From positions 62,001 through 126,000 of the forward strand of contig QCJF01000003.1 in assembly GCA_003216195.1 (NCBI GenBank): a DNA stretch of 64,000 bases, read 5' to 3'. Shown here piece after piece: positions 18,640-29,881 of this stretch (position 1 is the stretch's first letter; every line of letters begins with the position of its first letter). The notes under the pieces were generated by a model. The model saw nothing but the letters and a program-made list of their open reading frames with translations. It was not told the origin of the DNA and searched no databases. The stretch comes from Pelagibacteraceae bacterium AG-404-P08. Its GTDB lineage: Bacteria; Pseudomonadota; Alphaproteobacteria; HIMB59. The translations under genes were made by a program, and so were the position numbers.

Positions 18640-20498
18640 AAGGAAACAAGTTCTGAGACTAAATTCGTATATTTTTTTGGGTCGTCAAGGCTTTCACCTT
18701 CCATAAGCTTTGCATGATCATAAAGAATTTCACAGAATTTGTCTTTTTGATTTTTATCTAAAGATTTTAATTTATTAACTAATTCATGATTAATATTTAT
18801 TTCTAAAATTCTTTTTTCATCAGAAATATTTTGATTGTTAGCGGCCATCAGTTTTTTTAAATGCATATCCATATCATTCTCATCAGCTACTAAACATGAA
18901 GCACTTGTAGTTAATCTTTTCGAAATTTTTACATCTTTAACTTTATCTTTCAGATTGTCTTTTAAAAATCCAACAAAATCTTTGTCTTCCTTTGGATCTT
19001 CTTTGTCTTTTTTTGACTCTTTTTTATCTTCAATATCAATTTCACCTTTAGTGATAGATGTAAATTCATAATCTTTGAATTTCATTTTCATTGGCATCCA
19101 GAATTCGTCAACTGGATCCGTAATTAACAAAACATTTATTTTTTTATTCTTAAATAGTTCCATTTGAGGACTATTAATGAGGTTTTCCTTGTTTTCACCT
19201 GATATATAATAGATTTTCTTTTTATCATTTGAAAAATCAGTTACGTATTGATCTAAAGTTATCATTTCCTCTTTCTCAGAGCAGTTAAATGTTGAAAACT
19301 CAAATATTTGATCATGAAAGTCATTAAATTCATAAAGTCCCTCTTTTACAACAGGTCCAAAATTCTTCCAAAAATCTTTAAATTCATCTGGTTTCTTTTT
19401 TTGTAATTCTAGAATTTCTTTGAGAACTCTTTTTGTAATAGCATTAGATATTTTATTAATTACGGCATTATTTTGTAAAATTTCTCTTGAGATATTTAAA
19501 CTAAGATCTTCTGTGTCTACCACACCTGGCACAAATCTAAGCCAAGCTGGAATTAATGCATCTAACTTATCAGAAATAAATACTTTATTCACATATAGCT
19601 TTAACTTGTTTTTGCGATCTGGATGGTAAAGATCTTGAGGCTGCGATTTTGGTAAATATAAAAGGGCAGTATAATTTACAACTCCCTCAGCTTTAAAGTG
19701 AATAGTTGTTAAAGGCTCATCATAATAGTTTGAAACTTGATTATAAAAAGATTTGTAGTCATCTTTTTTAATTTTTGATTTATCTTTTAGCCAAATGGCT
19801 TCAGCAGAATTTACTTGTTCTTCAGTTTTATCATCTTTTTTCTTTTCATTTTTATCTTCTTCGGATGTTACAAAAATGGGGAAAGGAACAAAATCAGAAT
19901 ACTTTTTTATTATTTCCTCTATTTTATATTTATTTAAAAACTCTTTCTCATCCTTCTTAATTGATAACGTAATTTCAGTTCCAATTTCATTGTATTCCAT
20001 TTCCTCAATTGAAAATGTACCTTTACCATCTGAAGTCCAAAGGTAACCACTGGATGAGTCATATTTTTTTGATCTAACTACTACTTGATCGGAGACCATA
20101 AATGATGAATAGAAACCAACTCCAAATTTACCAATTTGATTTATATCTCCCTTTTTATCACCCATCTTTTTAATAAACTCTTCCGTGCCAGATTTAGCTA
20201 TTGTGCCTAAATTTGATTGCATATCTTTATCATCCATGCCAATCCCATTATCTTTAATTGAGATAGTTTTATTTTTTTCATTAAGATGAATTCGAATTTG
20301 GAATTTATTTGTTTTAGGAGCTTTGGAGTCAGTCTGACTAACATATCTAAGCTTTTCGCAAGCATCTGATGAATTTGATATTAATTCACGTAAAAATATT
20401 TCCTTTTCGGTATAGAGTGAATTAGCAACTATATCTAGGAGCTTCGATACTTCAGTTTCAAATTTTACAGTTTTCTTTTCCGCTTGTTGTTTAGTCAT
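18636..20498 (-). CDS. htpG: Molecular chaperone HtpG (Hsp90)
   Basis: GHKL-ATPase chaperone of 620 residues. N-terminal ATPase motifs ELISNSSDACEKLRY, IKDNGIGMD and GKFGVGFYSSFMV are present, followed by middle and C-terminal dimer domains. The charged linker around residues 213-230 is Lys/Glu/Asp-rich. A 27-base gap separates it from the divergent aminopeptidase gene. It is translationally coupled to the zf-CHCC gene. Confidence 0.97.
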   Translation of the reverse strand: MTKQQAEKKTVKFETEVSKLLDIVANSLYTEKEIFLRELISNSSDACEKLRYVSQTDSKAPKTNKFQIRIHLNEKNKTISIKDNGIGMDDKDMQSNLGTIAKSGTEEFIKKMGDKKGDINQIGKFGVGFYSSFMVSDQVVVRSKKYDSSSGYLWTSDGKGTFSIEEMEYNEIGTEITLSIKKDEKEFLNKYKIEEIIKKYSDFVPFPIFVTSEEDKNEKKKDDKTEEQVNSAEAIWLKDKSKIKKDDYKSFYNQVSNYYDEPLTTIHFKAEGVVNYTALLYLPKSQPQDLYHPDRKNKLKLYVNKVFISDKLDALIPAWLRFVPGVVDTEDLSLNISREILQNNAVINKISNAITKRVLKEILELQKKKPDEFKDFWKNFGPVVKEGLYEFNDFHDQIFEFSTFNCSEKEEMITLDQYVTDFSNDKKKIYYISGENKENLINSPQMELFKNKKINVLLITDPVDEFWMPMKMKFKDYEFTSITKGEIDIEDKKESKKDKEDPKEDKDFVGFLKDNLKDKVKDVKISKRLTTSASCLVADENDMDMHLKKLMAANNQNISDEKRILEININHELVNKLKSLDKNQKDKFCEILYDHAKLMEGESLDDPKKYTNLVSELVSL

Positions 20499-20525
20499 TT
20501 TTTTTTAATATCCTTATTATAAGTA

Positions 20526-21866
20526 ATGTTTACCAATGATAATACTGAGTGTTCTACAAAAATTTCTGTCATTTCACAAAGTAAATTTGATAAATGGTTG
20601 TTAACACAATCATCTTTTACTAAAAATTGGGCTTTATCTAATAATTTCAAGGCAGAATCAGGAAAAATTCTCAAAATTCCCTATGAAGACGGAAGATTGA
20701 AAGAGGTCATATTAGGAGAGGGCGCAGATAAAAACTTAGAAGCAATTAGTGCTTTTTCTGCGTCTAACATCGGTAACTATTATATTTCTACTAAATTTGC
20801 CAAATCAAAGGAGTCTGAAATATACAAAGCATGGGCTTGGGGCAACTATAAGTATCAGTCTAAATCCAAAAAAAATTTATTATACGTAAAGGAACAGAAG
20901 GTATTAGAGTTTTTAACTTTTTACTCAGATTGTATTAATTTTTCAAGAGACTTGATAAATAGCCCTGCAAATAAATTAAACCCATCAACTTATTACTCAA
21001 AAATTAAAAATAATAATTTGTTTAAAAGTTTTAATTTTATCGATTACACTGAAAAAGAAATAAATTCGAATTTTCCTTTGACATGTGCTGTTGGTAAATC
21101 TTCCTCTTCAAAACCAAAAGTGATTGAAATAACAAATCGAAAACTTTCAAAAAAAGATAAACCATTGGTTATTATTGGAAAAGGCGTTACATTTGACACA
21201 GGTGGTGTAAACATAAAACCAGGTACCTCAATGAGAAATATGAAAAAAGACATGGGAGGATCTGCTATAGCTATATCATTATTTTTGTTAGCAAATTATT
21301 TTTTAAAAAAAACTAAAATTGTTTTAATTGCCCCAATCGCTGAAAATGCAATATCATCAAAATCAATGAGACCTGGTGATGTATATTCATCTGTATCAGG
21401 GAAGTCTGTGGAAATTGCCCATACAGATGCTGAGGGAAGACTTTTGTTAGCAGATGCAATAGAAAAAGCTTCTTCTTATAACCCATGTATGATTATTGAT
21501 TTTGCAACACTTACTGGAGCAGCAAGAGTAGCTCTGGGTGAAGACCTTCCTGCTTATTTTTGTAATAATGAAACATTTGCAAAAAAAATCGATAATTTAA
21601 ATAAAGAAAAATTGAGATGTTGGAGATTACCCTTGTACTCTCCTTACTTGTTTAAAATCAAATCTCAAGTAGCAGATCTTAGTAATGCATCTTTAGATGG
21701 TATGGCTGGTTCTATTACGGCAGCACTTTTTCTTCAAGAATTTTTAAAATCGCCCAATATACCTTGGTTTCACTTTGACACCTTTGCTTGGTCTCAAGAC
21801 TCCAAAGGAGCTGCATTACAGGGATTAGATATAATGAGTGATTTTTTAAGGAAAAATTTTAATTAG
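20526..21866 (+). CDS. Leucyl aminopeptidase, M17 family
   Basis: Cytosolic dizinc aminopeptidase of 446 residues. Metal and catalytic segments are intact: GKGVTFDTGG near residue 220 and HTDAEGRLLLADA near 300, with the catalytic Lys and Arg. The shorter N-terminal domain resembles the PepB-like alphaproteobacterial form rather than full-length PepA. Its stop shares one base with the GTG of the next gene, so the run from here to gshB is probably one operon. Confidence 0.93.
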   Translation: MFTNDNTECSTKISVISQSKFDKWLLTQSSFTKNWALSNNFKAESGKILKIPYEDGRLKEVILGEGADKNLEAISAFSASNIGNYYISTKFAKSKESEIYKAWAWGNYKYQSKSKKNLLYVKEQKVLEFLTFYSDCINFSRDLINSPANKLNPSTYYSKIKNNNLFKSFNFIDYTEKEINSNFPLTCAVGKSSSSKPKVIEITNRKLSKKDKPLVIIGKGVTFDTGGVNIKPGTSMRNMKKDMGGSAIAISLFLLANYFLKKTKIVLIAPIAENAISSKSMRPGDVYSSVSGKSVEIAHTDAEGRLLLADAIEKASSYNPCMIIDFATLTGAARVALGEDLPAYFCNNETFAKKIDNLNKEKLRCWRLPLYSPYLFKIKSQVADLSNASLDGMAGSITAALFLQEFLKSPNIPWFHFDTFAWSQDSKGAALQGLDIMSDFLRKNFN

Positions 21867-22450
21867 TGAAGTACTTACTGATATTTTTTCTATTATTATC
21901 AGGTTGTATTACAACCGATAGGTCTTTTAACACAGCAAACATTTGCGATATTTTCAAAACAAATCCTAAATGGAAATCATATGCAGAAAAAACAAAAGAA
22001 AAATGGGGAGTTCCAGTTAGTTTGCAATTAAGCTTTATTAAACAAGAGTCCTCTTTTGAAAGAACTGCAAGGCCTCCGAGGAAAAAGGTATTGGGTTTTA
22101 TACCTGGTTTAAGGCCTTCAAGCGCTTATGGTTACAGTCAGGCCTTAGATGGAACATGGGAGGAGTATAAAGTTTCAACAAAAAACTTTAGTGCCGATAG
22201 AAAAAATTTTAGAGATGCTAGTGATTTTATAGGTTGGTATGTTGATGGAAGTTACCGTCTGTTGAAAATTGATAAAAGTGATGTTTACAATCATTACCTT
22301 GCTTATCATGAGGGTATGGGTGGGTATCAAAAAAAATCTTATAACAAAAAAAAATGGCTTTTAGAGGTGGCAAAAAAAGTAGAACGTCAAGCTAAAGATT
22401 ATTCTAATCAAATAACAAAATGTAATTTTCATAAAAATAGTGTGTTTTAA
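21866..22450 (+). CDS. Lipoprotein with lytic transglycosylase (SLT-like) domain
   Basis: Predicted outer-membrane-directed lipoprotein: signal peptide with lipobox LLSGC (Cys14). The catalytic domain has a probable acid Glu61 in FIKQESSFE, then SSAYGYSQALDGTW and YNHYLAYHEGMGGYQ, matching the goose-lysozyme-like transglycosylase fold. Likely cleaves peptidoglycan glycan strands. Length is 194. The start is GTG, overlapping the previous stop by one base. Confidence 0.85.
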   Translation: MKYLLIFFLLLSGCITTDRSFNTANICDIFKTNPKWKSYAEKTKEKWGVPVSLQLSFIKQESSFERTARPPRKKVLGFIPGLRPSSAYGYSQALDGTWEEYKVSTKNFSADRKNFRDASDFIGWYVDGSYRLLKIDKSDVYNHYLAYHEGMGGYQKKSYNKKKWLLEVAKKVERQAKDYSNQITKCNFHKNSVF

Positions 22451-23785
22451 TTGTTACAAAAATCAGATCTTATAAATTATTTCTACTCCAATTTTACTGA
22501 TCCTGAGTATAAAGGCATTGGAACTGAACATGAGAAATTTATCTTTTATAAAGATAATAAAAGATTTCAATTTGATGGAGAGGTAAGTATACAAAATTTA
22601 TTTCAATTTTTCTTATCAAAGGGTTGGCAAAAAAAAGAATACAATAGTTTCAATCAATTAATATCTTTGTCTAAAAATGGTGCTAGCATTACTTTAGAGC
22701 CAGGGTGTCAGCTAGAATTATCTGGTAAAATTTTAAAGAATGTTCATCAAACATGTACGGAGTCTTATGAACATTTAGGAGAATTAAAAGAATATGCCGA
22801 ATTGAATGAATTATGCATTTTAGGACTGGGATTTGATCCAATAAGTAAATTAGAGGATTTAACTTTTATTCCAAAAGAGCGTTATAAAATTATGAGTGAA
22901 TATATGCCTAAAGTTGGCTCAAGAGGCTTAGATATGATGACTCGAACATGTACTGTTCAAGCAAATTTAGATTATTTTAATGAAACAGATCTAATTAAAA
23001 AATTTGTTGTATCTAATAGAATTCAACCAATAGTTATGGGTATATTTTGTAATTCGCCCTTTCGTGAGTCGAAATATAATAATTTACTGAGTAATCGAAT
23101 TTATACATGGCAAGACACTGATGATCAAAGATGTGGAATAAAAAGATCATTTCTGAACAAGAATTTTTCTATTGAGGAATATGTTGACTTTGTTTTGGAA
23201 GTAAAAAATTATTTTTTAAAGATAAATGGAAAACAATTTGACACAACAGATTATACTTTTAATGAATTGTTAACTAAAAACACCGCAAATAAAGACCTTT
23301 CAAATTACAACATATCAATTCAAGATTGGATAAATCATCTCTCCACAATTTTTACAGAGGTAAGATTAAAGTCATATATAGAACTTAGAGGTGCAGACGC
23401 TGGGAAATGGGAAATGATTTGCGCTCTTCCAGCATTTTGGGTTGGAATACTTTATGATGATGAAAATCTTGAACATCTTTGGAAAGAAACTAGTTCGTGG
23501 CAAGAGAATGATATTTTAAATTTATATCTAGAGGTTCCTTATAAAGGACTTAACAGTAACTTTATTAATTCGCCCTTATATGAGCATGGTAAAAACCTTC
23601 TTAACCTCGCTAACAAGGGATTAGAAAAAAGAGGTTATCTAAATTCTGAAGGAAGAGATGAAAGTATTCATCTTGAAAAATTATATAATATTATTGAAAA
23701 ACAAAAAAATCCTGCAGATTTGTTAATTGAAGAGTTTAAGGCTAAAAAAGGTATATTATCATTATTAAATAATACTTATTATTAA
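22451..23785 (+). CDS. gshA: Glutamate-cysteine ligase (plant/alphaproteobacterial type)
   Basis: First step of glutathione synthesis, joining Glu and Cys with ATP. It belongs to the class found in plants and alphaproteobacteria (GIGTEHEKFIF near residue 22, LEPGCQLELSGK, GLDMMTRTCTVQANLDY, ELRGADAG). Length 444 is normal. The start is TTG, directly after the preceding stop. It is followed 7 bases later by gshB, giving a glutathione operon. Confidence 0.94.
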   Translation: MLQKSDLINYFYSNFTDPEYKGIGTEHEKFIFYKDNKRFQFDGEVSIQNLFQFFLSKGWQKKEYNSFNQLISLSKNGASITLEPGCQLELSGKILKNVHQTCTESYEHLGELKEYAELNELCILGLGFDPISKLEDLTFIPKERYKIMSEYMPKVGSRGLDMMTRTCTVQANLDYFNETDLIKKFVVSNRIQPIVMGIFCNSPFRESKYNNLLSNRIYTWQDTDDQRCGIKRSFLNKNFSIEEYVDFVLEVKNYFLKINGKQFDTTDYTFNELLTKNTANKDLSNYNISIQDWINHLSTIFTEVRLKSYIELRGADAGKWEMICALPAFWVGILYDDENLEHLWKETSSWQENDILNLYLEVPYKGLNSNFINSPLYEHGKNLLNLANKGLEKRGYLNSEGRDESIHLEKLYNIIEKQKNPADLLIEEFKAKKGILSLLNNTYY

Positions 23786-23792
23786 ATTTGCA

Positions 23793-24738
23793 ATGAAATT
23801 TCTTTTTCAAATGGATGATCCCAAAAAAATAAATATTAACGAAGACTCTACTTATATGTTAATCAAGGAGTCTTTAAATAGAGGTATAGATTGTTATTAC
23901 AATGATCCAAGATGGGTATTTAGTGAGATTAATAAATTTAATAAAATTAAATCTCACGTTTCTAGATTAAGTTTAAAAAAAAATAATCAGCTTTCCTATC
24001 AAAGAAAGATCCTAAAAGAAATTGATTTAGAACATATGAATGCCATTTTTATTCGACAAGATCCACCCTTCGATTTAAATTATATTTCTAATACCTATTT
24101 ATTAGATCACTTAAAAAAAACCTTTAATTTTAAATAATTCAAAGGCGATTAGGAACTTCCCAGAAAAACATATTATGATGAACTTCCCAGAATTAACTCC
24201 CCCGACGTTAATATCATCAAATATAGAAGCCATCATAAAGTTTATAAAGAAGAATAAAGAGGTTATTATAAAACCTGCTTATGGAAATGGAGGATTAGGA
24301 ATTCAAAAAATTAGCCATAATAAGATTAATCTCAGTACGTTCTTAAAAAATTACATAAAAAAATTTTCGAATTGCCCAGTAATTATTCAAAGATTCCTTA
24401 AAAATTTCAAAAAAGGAGACAAAAGAATTATTCTCATAAACGGGGACATTGCTGGAGCTGTATTAAGAGTGCCTAGAACTAATAGCATAAAGGCAAATTT
24501 TCATGCAGGTGGAAGGGCAGTAAAAACCAATATCACTGACAAAGATAAGTACATTTGTAAAAAAATAAAATCATTTTTGGTGAAAAAAAAATTATTTTTT
24601 GTTGGTATTGATGTGATAGATGGCTATTTAACAGAGATAAATATTACATCTCCTACTGGAATTCAAGAAATCAACAGATTAAATAAAAGTAAGATTGAAA
24701 AAGATATTATTGATTTTGTTTTAAGATCACTGAAATAA
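23793..24738 (+). pseudogene. gshB: Glutathione synthetase, interrupted by a one-base frameshift
   Basis: Second step of glutathione synthesis. Frame 1 (23793-24137) gives the N-terminal domain, then hits TAA. The rest lies one frame over from 24133 to 24738: a linker reading NNSKAIRNFPEKH, then NFPELTPPTL, the ATP-grasp lysine in VIIKPAYGNGGLGI and TEINITSPTGIQEI. Removing one A from the run at 24132-24134 joins them into 314 residues, the normal GshB length. All catalytic segments survive, so a sequencing or assembly indel, or a very recent mutation, is likelier than an old pseudogene. The 3' end overlaps the convergent AsmA-like gene by 12 bases. Confidence 0.9.
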
Positions 24739-26919
24739 ATTTTCAAAAAGCTTATTTATATTTTTTTGAATTAAATCTTCTATAGGTTTTTTTACAGTCC
24801 CATCAGGTATGACTCTTTCATAGGAATAATTTCCATTTTGATATTTTATAACAAAATCCTCATTGTCAATAATATCAAAAATTTTAATTTTAAAATTATT
24901 CAAAGCTAATTCTAATTCTGCCTCTAAAGTCTCTCCGTCTGGTGATATTAAAATTAAGTTTTTAATTTTCAATTCATTCAATTTATTATTGGAAATTTGT
25001 CCAGAAATAGAACTACTTTGATTAATAAAAGAATTTGCTAATGTGTTTAATAATTCATTAATTTGTTCAAAATCCTCAATGTCTTGAGATAGAGATTGAA
25101 TAAATAAAACTAGTGCAAATTCCTCTTCAGTAATATTAACATTAATATCACCATCTATGTTTCCAGATATATTTTTAATATTTTTAAGATTAACAGGTTC
25201 AGAAACATCTAAAGATAGATTAATTTTTCCTTTAATACGAGATGTATTTAAAAATAAACGATCAAAATTAGATAAATTTAAATCATTTAATTTGACTGTA
25301 CCAGTAAACATCTGATTTTTAATTGATCCAGAAATATTTGAAATTTTATCTTTATTTATTAGATCTAAATTTTCTATCAAAAATAGATCACTGACTGGAT
25401 CAACGTATAAGTTTGACTCTAAATAATCAAAGTCAACAAGATCCACAATATTCGCAAAATCTTCATCAGTTAATTCAGAGATGATATTTAATAGTTCTGT
25501 TTTATTTAAATTTTCAATTCCAATATTCAAAGAGGAATTATTAAAATTATTAAGATCTAAATTACCGTCAATTAATAAATTCGAACCTTCCAAATTAATA
25601 AATTGAAGATCTTCAATAGCTAAATTTGAGCCATTTATAAGGCCTCTCGCGTTGATATGTTCCGTATTTAATGTTTTTAATAATCTAATTAATGAGTTAG
25701 ATGGAATTAACTCAAATTGTCTAAACCGGTTTAATTGAATATCTAATTGTAGACTATTGATATCATCAAGCCCATAAGAGCCGCTAATTTGAATAATATT
25801 TTCATCATTATTAGTTATATTTATTTGATCAATTGTAAAAATATTATTTGCGAAATTGCTGGATAATTCAATTTCATCAAATTCAAATTGCTTTACTAAT
25901 TCCGAATGAGGTAAAAATTCTAATAATACTGATAAGTCATCTTTGGAACTAGAGTTAATATTAGCATTAAAGTTAGCATTATAAAAATCAAGATTTTCAA
26001 TAGTTCCGTTTAAATCTAAGTTTGTTCCTTGATCAGAGACATACAAGATTTTATTTATAGTTAAATTATTTGAATTGTAGTTTAAATCAAAAGTTTCAAT
26101 TATTCCTTTAGGAATGTCTATAATTTCATTGAAAATATTTATATTACTAATCATTTGAAATAAATTATCTGAAGAGATATTTTGACCACTAATTGATAAA
26201 TCAGAACTAATGAAATTGCTTAAATTGATATTCCCCTCAATATTAATTTGTGATTTGTCAGCTAATGTAATAACTAGGTCTTCAATATTTAAATTTTCTT
26301 TTAAATATTCACCTTTTATGTCAAGACTTTGAAAATTTATTTTTTTTAAAACCTCCTGGTAATTTTCCCCTAAAAGTAATACTAGTTCATCTATTTCCAG
26401 ATTTTCTATGGAAAAATCAATTTTATTTATTTCTGAGTCAGTTGTATAAATATCAAAATATAAATCAGAGCCTTTATATTTAAATTTATTTGATATTATT
26501 CTTGTTTTATTGCCCTCATTAGAGATCTTTAATTTTAAATTATCGATATCACCCTCTAGTAAAATCGCATTATTAACAAAATTTGAATTTATATTTTCTA
26601 TTCTTGCTTGGTTGAGTGTAATTGAAATATCATCTGCGTTAAAAATAGATCTAGAAATTTTAATATTAGAAGCTGCAAAATCAGTTTGGATTAAATAATG
26701 ATTAATTTTGAAATTTGAATTATCTATAGAGAGAATTGGTTTAGGCATAATTTTTAAAGTTTGATTTGATAAACTGTTTAATGTAACAAAACCTTTAGTT
26801 TCTCTTTCGACCATTTCTTGAGATAAAATATTAATAGGCAATCTTAGAAAACTAAGTCCAAATAAAATCACTAAAATTAAAAGTATTGCTATGGGTATTA
26901 GGACTTTTAATTTTTTCAT
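24727..26919 (-). CDS. AsmA-family protein
   Basis: Large envelope protein (730 residues) with one N-terminal membrane anchor (about 6-25) and a long repetitive beta-rich periplasmic part of the AsmA type, full of short strands separated by Asn/Leu-rich turns. AsmA-like proteins are thought to help lipid transport between the two membranes. The domain call rests on N-terminal layout (RLPINILSQEM) and overall composition, not a catalytic motif. It lies 9 bases downstream of the exchanger gene. Confidence 0.75.
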   Translation of the reverse strand: MKKLKVLIPIAILLILVILFGLSFLRLPINILSQEMVERETKGFVTLNSLSNQTLKIMPKPILSIDNSNFKINHYLIQTDFAASNIKISRSIFNADDISITLNQARIENINSNFVNNAILLEGDIDNLKLKISNEGNKTRIISNKFKYKGSDLYFDIYTTDSEINKIDFSIENLEIDELVLLLGENYQEVLKKINFQSLDIKGEYLKENLNIEDLVITLADKSQINIEGNINLSNFISSDLSISGQNISSDNLFQMISNINIFNEIIDIPKGIIETFDLNYNSNNLTINKILYVSDQGTNLDLNGTIENLDFYNANFNANINSSSKDDLSVLLEFLPHSELVKQFEFDEIELSSNFANNIFTIDQINITNNDENIIQISGSYGLDDINSLQLDIQLNRFRQFELIPSNSLIRLLKTLNTEHINARGLINGSNLAIEDLQFINLEGSNLLIDGNLDLNNFNNSSLNIGIENLNKTELLNIISELTDEDFANIVDLVDFDYLESNLYVDPVSDLFLIENLDLINKDKISNISGSIKNQMFTGTVKLNDLNLSNFDRLFLNTSRIKGKINLSLDVSEPVNLKNIKNISGNIDGDINVNITEEEFALVLFIQSLSQDIEDFEQINELLNTLANSFINQSSSISGQISNNKLNELKIKNLILISPDGETLEAELELALNNFKIKIFDIIDNEDFVIKYQNGNYSYERVIPDGTVKKPIEDLIQKNINKLFENLFQ

Positions 26920-26928
26920 TTATTCATT

Positions 26929-27855
26929 CTACAAGTATAGGAACACAAAATAGATCATATAGGCTAATATAAAGCCAAGAGAAATTAATTTTCCAGCTAA
27001 TTTTAATGAAATAATTATAAAAAATAATAAAGAAGTTACTAAAAATAGCCATTTATCAATTTGACTAAGTAATTCATAAAAATTTATACTTCCATTGATT
27101 AGCACAGCAATAATCGTTATTCCAAATATGTTGGCTATATTTGATCCGAGAATATTGCCAATTGCCAAATTATTTTGTTTTTTCACAATTGATAAAATTG
27201 TTGCAATTACCTCAGGTAAAGAAGTACCAAAAGCAACAATTGTTATTCCAATCGTAGTTTCTGCAACACCAAATATGCTAGTTAAATCTTTTGCATAAAT
27301 AATAAAATACTTAGAACTAAAAAATAAAGCTATAAATGCTAATATTATTTTTAAAATAATAAAAAAAGATGAAGAATGTGTTATCTCGGATATTGTGTTA
27401 GTTTCATCAATTGGTTTTTTTAATTCAAAATAAATAAAAAAACAAAGTAATCCAAAAAGTAAAGCGCCGTACATGTAGCCAATATTAAAATTAAATATTA
27501 TGAAAATAAAAAAAACGATTGAAAAAATTAAAAAAAATAAAAAAGTACTTTTATCCATTTTATCAGTTACTAACCTAGTAATGGGATATAACATGATACC
27601 CCCTACCAATAAAATATTTGCAATATTACTTCCAACAAGATTACCTGCTACTATCCCCACAGAATTTAACTTTAATGCTTGAAAAGTTGCTGCAAACTCA
27701 GGGAGGGAAGTGCCAATAGCTATAATAAATATTCCAACAAGGATTGGCCTAATTTTATAAACGTGTGAAACTAATATTGAATTTTTTATTGCAAAATCGC
27801 ATGACCATATTAATAGAGAAAGACTTATTAATACTCCTAATAAACTCTCAATCAA
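26929..27855 (-). CDS. Calcium/sodium antiporter (CaCA family, YrbG-like)
   Basis: Inner-membrane cation exchanger with two homologous halves, each of about five helices. The two alpha-repeat ion-binding motifs are clear: [13 protein letters not shown] in the first half and [13 protein letters not shown] in the second, each with the ion-coordinating Glu. Length 308. It overlaps uvrB by 4 bases. Whether it moves Ca2+ or another cation in exchange for Na+ or H+ cannot be read from the sequence. Confidence 0.9.
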   Translation of the reverse strand: MIESLLGVLISLSLLIWSCDFAIKNSILVSHVYKIRPILVGIFIIAIGTSLPEFAATFQALKLNSVGIVAGNLVGSNIANILLVGGIMLYPITRLVTDKMDKSTFLFFLIFSIVFFIFIIFNFNIGYMYGALLFGLLCFFIYFELKKPIDETNTISEITHSSSFFIILKIILAFIALFFSSKYFIIYAKDLTSIFGVAETTIGITIVAFGTSLPEVIATILSIVKKQNNLAIGNILGSNIANIFGITIIAVLINGSINFYELLSQIDKWLFLVTSLLFFIIISLKLAGKLISLGFILAYMIYFVFLYL

Positions 27856-29834
27856 TTCACACCCATTTGATCTTTTTTAAGTTTCCTTATCTCATCTCTG
27901 AACATTGCAGCTTTTTCAAAATCTAAATTTTCAGCTGCAGATAACATTTTTTTCTCTAATTTTTGAACATGTTTTTCAAATTTATTAGGACTCAATTTAT
28001 CAATTTCAGATGTACCCACAGTATAGCTATCTTTTTCATAGATGCTCTCGATAATTTCACCAATATTTCTTTTCACTGATTGAGGGGTAATGTTATTTTT
28101 CTTATTAAATTCAATTTGTTTATTTTTTCTGTATTTTGTTTCCTCAAGAGCTGCTTTAATACTTTTAGTTAATACATCTGCATATAAAATCACCTTTCCA
28201 TCTATATTTCTGGCTGCACGACCTATAGTTTGGACCAAACTAGTTTTTGACCTTAAATAACCCTCTTTGTCAGCGTCAAGAATGGCGACTAAACCACACT
28301 CAGGAATATCTAGTCCTTCTCTGAGTAAATTAATACCAATTAAAATATCAATCTCCCCAATTCTTAAAGAGCGAATAAGTTTTATTCTATCAATAGTCTC
28401 AACATCAGAGTGCATATATTCAGCCTTTAAATTATGTTCTTTTAAGTAATTGGTTAAGTCCTCGGCATTTTTTTTTGTAAGAGTTGTAATCAATACTCTA
28501 TTTTTATTATTGAGTGTTATTTTAATTTCACCCATCAAATCTTCCACTTGATTAACAGTTGTTTTGATCACACACTCAGGATCAATTAGACCTGTGGGTC
28601 GTATGATTTGTTCAACATACTTATTTTCGACTTCATTCAATTCCCATGGGCCAGGAGTTGCAGATAAAAAAATAGTGGGGGGGCGCATCATATTCCATTC
28701 TTCAAAAGTTAAAGGTCGATTATCCAATGCAGATGGAAGTCTAAATCCATAATCTGATAAAGTTTTTTTTCTAGATCGGTCACCTTTATACATTCCATTG
28801 ATTTGAGGCACGGATACATGAGACTCATCAATTATAAGAAGTGAGTTTTCTGGAATAAACTCGTATAGAGTAGGTGGTGCTTCACCAGGTTGTCTTCCAC
28901 TTAAATATCTCGAATAATTCTCAATTCCTGAACATGTTCCCGTTGCCTGTATCATTTCCAAATCAAAATTAGTTCTCTCTTTTAATCTTTGAAATTCAAG
29001 CAACTTTTTTTCCTTATCAAACTCTTCTAGTCTTATTTTTAAATCTTTCTTAATTTCTTTAATAGCATTCTCTAATCGAGGTTTTGGAGTAATGTAATGA
29101 CTATTTGCAAAGATTTTTACTTCTTCGAAGCTTTGAATGAATTCACCTGTGAGAGGATCAAACTCTTTAATATCTTCCACCTCGTCTCCAAAAAAACTTA
29201 TCCTCCAAGCTATATCCTCTAAATGCGCAGGAAAAACATCAACCCGATCTCCAGTTACTCGAAACATACCTCTTCTAAAATCAATATTATTTCTTTTATA
29301 CTGTAACTCTACTAATTCTCTCAGGAACTCCATTAAATTAATGTTCTGTCCTTTTTTTATTTCTAAAGTCATTTTAGAATAAGAGTCAACAGACCCGATG
29401 CCGTATATACATGAAACACTTGCTACAATAATTACATCTTCTCTTTCTACTAATGATCTAGTTGCTGAGTGTCTAAAACGATCTATTTGCTCATTTATAG
29501 AGGACTCTTTCTCTATGAATGTATCTGATCGAGGTACATAAGCTTCTGGTTGATAATAATCATAATAACTCACAAAATACTCAACTGCATTTTTAGGAAA
29601 CAATACTTTTAACTCTTCATACAATTGCGCAGCTAAGGTCTTATTTGGAGCCATAATCAATGTTGGTCTGTTATATTTTTCAATAACATTTGCAATTGTA
29701 AATGTTTTTCCAGAGCCGGTTACACCCAATAATACTTGGCTTTGTTTCCTTTTTTCTAAACCATCAATCAATTTTTTAATTGCTTGAGGCTGGTCTCCTT
29801 TAGGTTTATTTTCACTTACTATTTTAAATGGCAT
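27852..29834 (-). CDS. uvrB: UvrABC system protein B
   Basis: Damage-verification helicase subunit of nucleotide excision repair. Walker A GVTGSGKT (37-44), the beta-hairpin [24 protein letters not shown] box, helicase motif [11 protein letters not shown] and the C-terminal UVR domain (about 620-655) that contacts UvrC are all visible. At 660 residues it is full-length. Its end overlaps the exchanger gene by 4 bases. Confidence 0.97.
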   Translation of the reverse strand: MPFKIVSENKPKGDQPQAIKKLIDGLEKRKQSQVLLGVTGSGKTFTIANVIEKYNRPTLIMAPNKTLAAQLYEELKVLFPKNAVEYFVSYYDYYQPEAYVPRSDTFIEKESSINEQIDRFRHSATRSLVEREDVIIVASVSCIYGIGSVDSYSKMTLEIKKGQNINLMEFLRELVELQYKRNNIDFRRGMFRVTGDRVDVFPAHLEDIAWRISFFGDEVEDIKEFDPLTGEFIQSFEEVKIFANSHYITPKPRLENAIKEIKKDLKIRLEEFDKEKKLLEFQRLKERTNFDLEMIQATGTCSGIENYSRYLSGRQPGEAPPTLYEFIPENSLLIIDESHVSVPQINGMYKGDRSRKKTLSDYGFRLPSALDNRPLTFEEWNMMRPPTIFLSATPGPWELNEVENKYVEQIIRPTGLIDPECVIKTTVNQVEDLMGEIKITLNNKNRVLITTLTKKNAEDLTNYLKEHNLKAEYMHSDVETIDRIKLIRSLRIGEIDILIGINLLREGLDIPECGLVAILDADKEGYLRSKTSLVQTIGRAARNIDGKVILYADVLTKSIKAALEETKYRKNKQIEFNKKNNITPQSVKRNIGEIIESIYEKDSYTVGTSEIDKLSPNKFEKHVQKLEKKMLSAAENLDFEKAAMFRDEIRKLKKDQMGVN

Positions 29835-29881
29835 ACTTGTAGAAATTTATAAATAAGTTTATAGATAACTAAATAAAAAAA

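Noticed and set aside
19775-20046. Plus-strand frames inside htpG
   Set aside because: Antisense to a well-supported gene, with low-complexity Phe/Ser/Leu composition typical of shadow frames.
24126-24140. Programmed frameshifting in gshB
   Set aside because: TTT AAA TAA is not a recognised +1 slippery site, and tRNA re-pairing would be poor; an indel is simpler.
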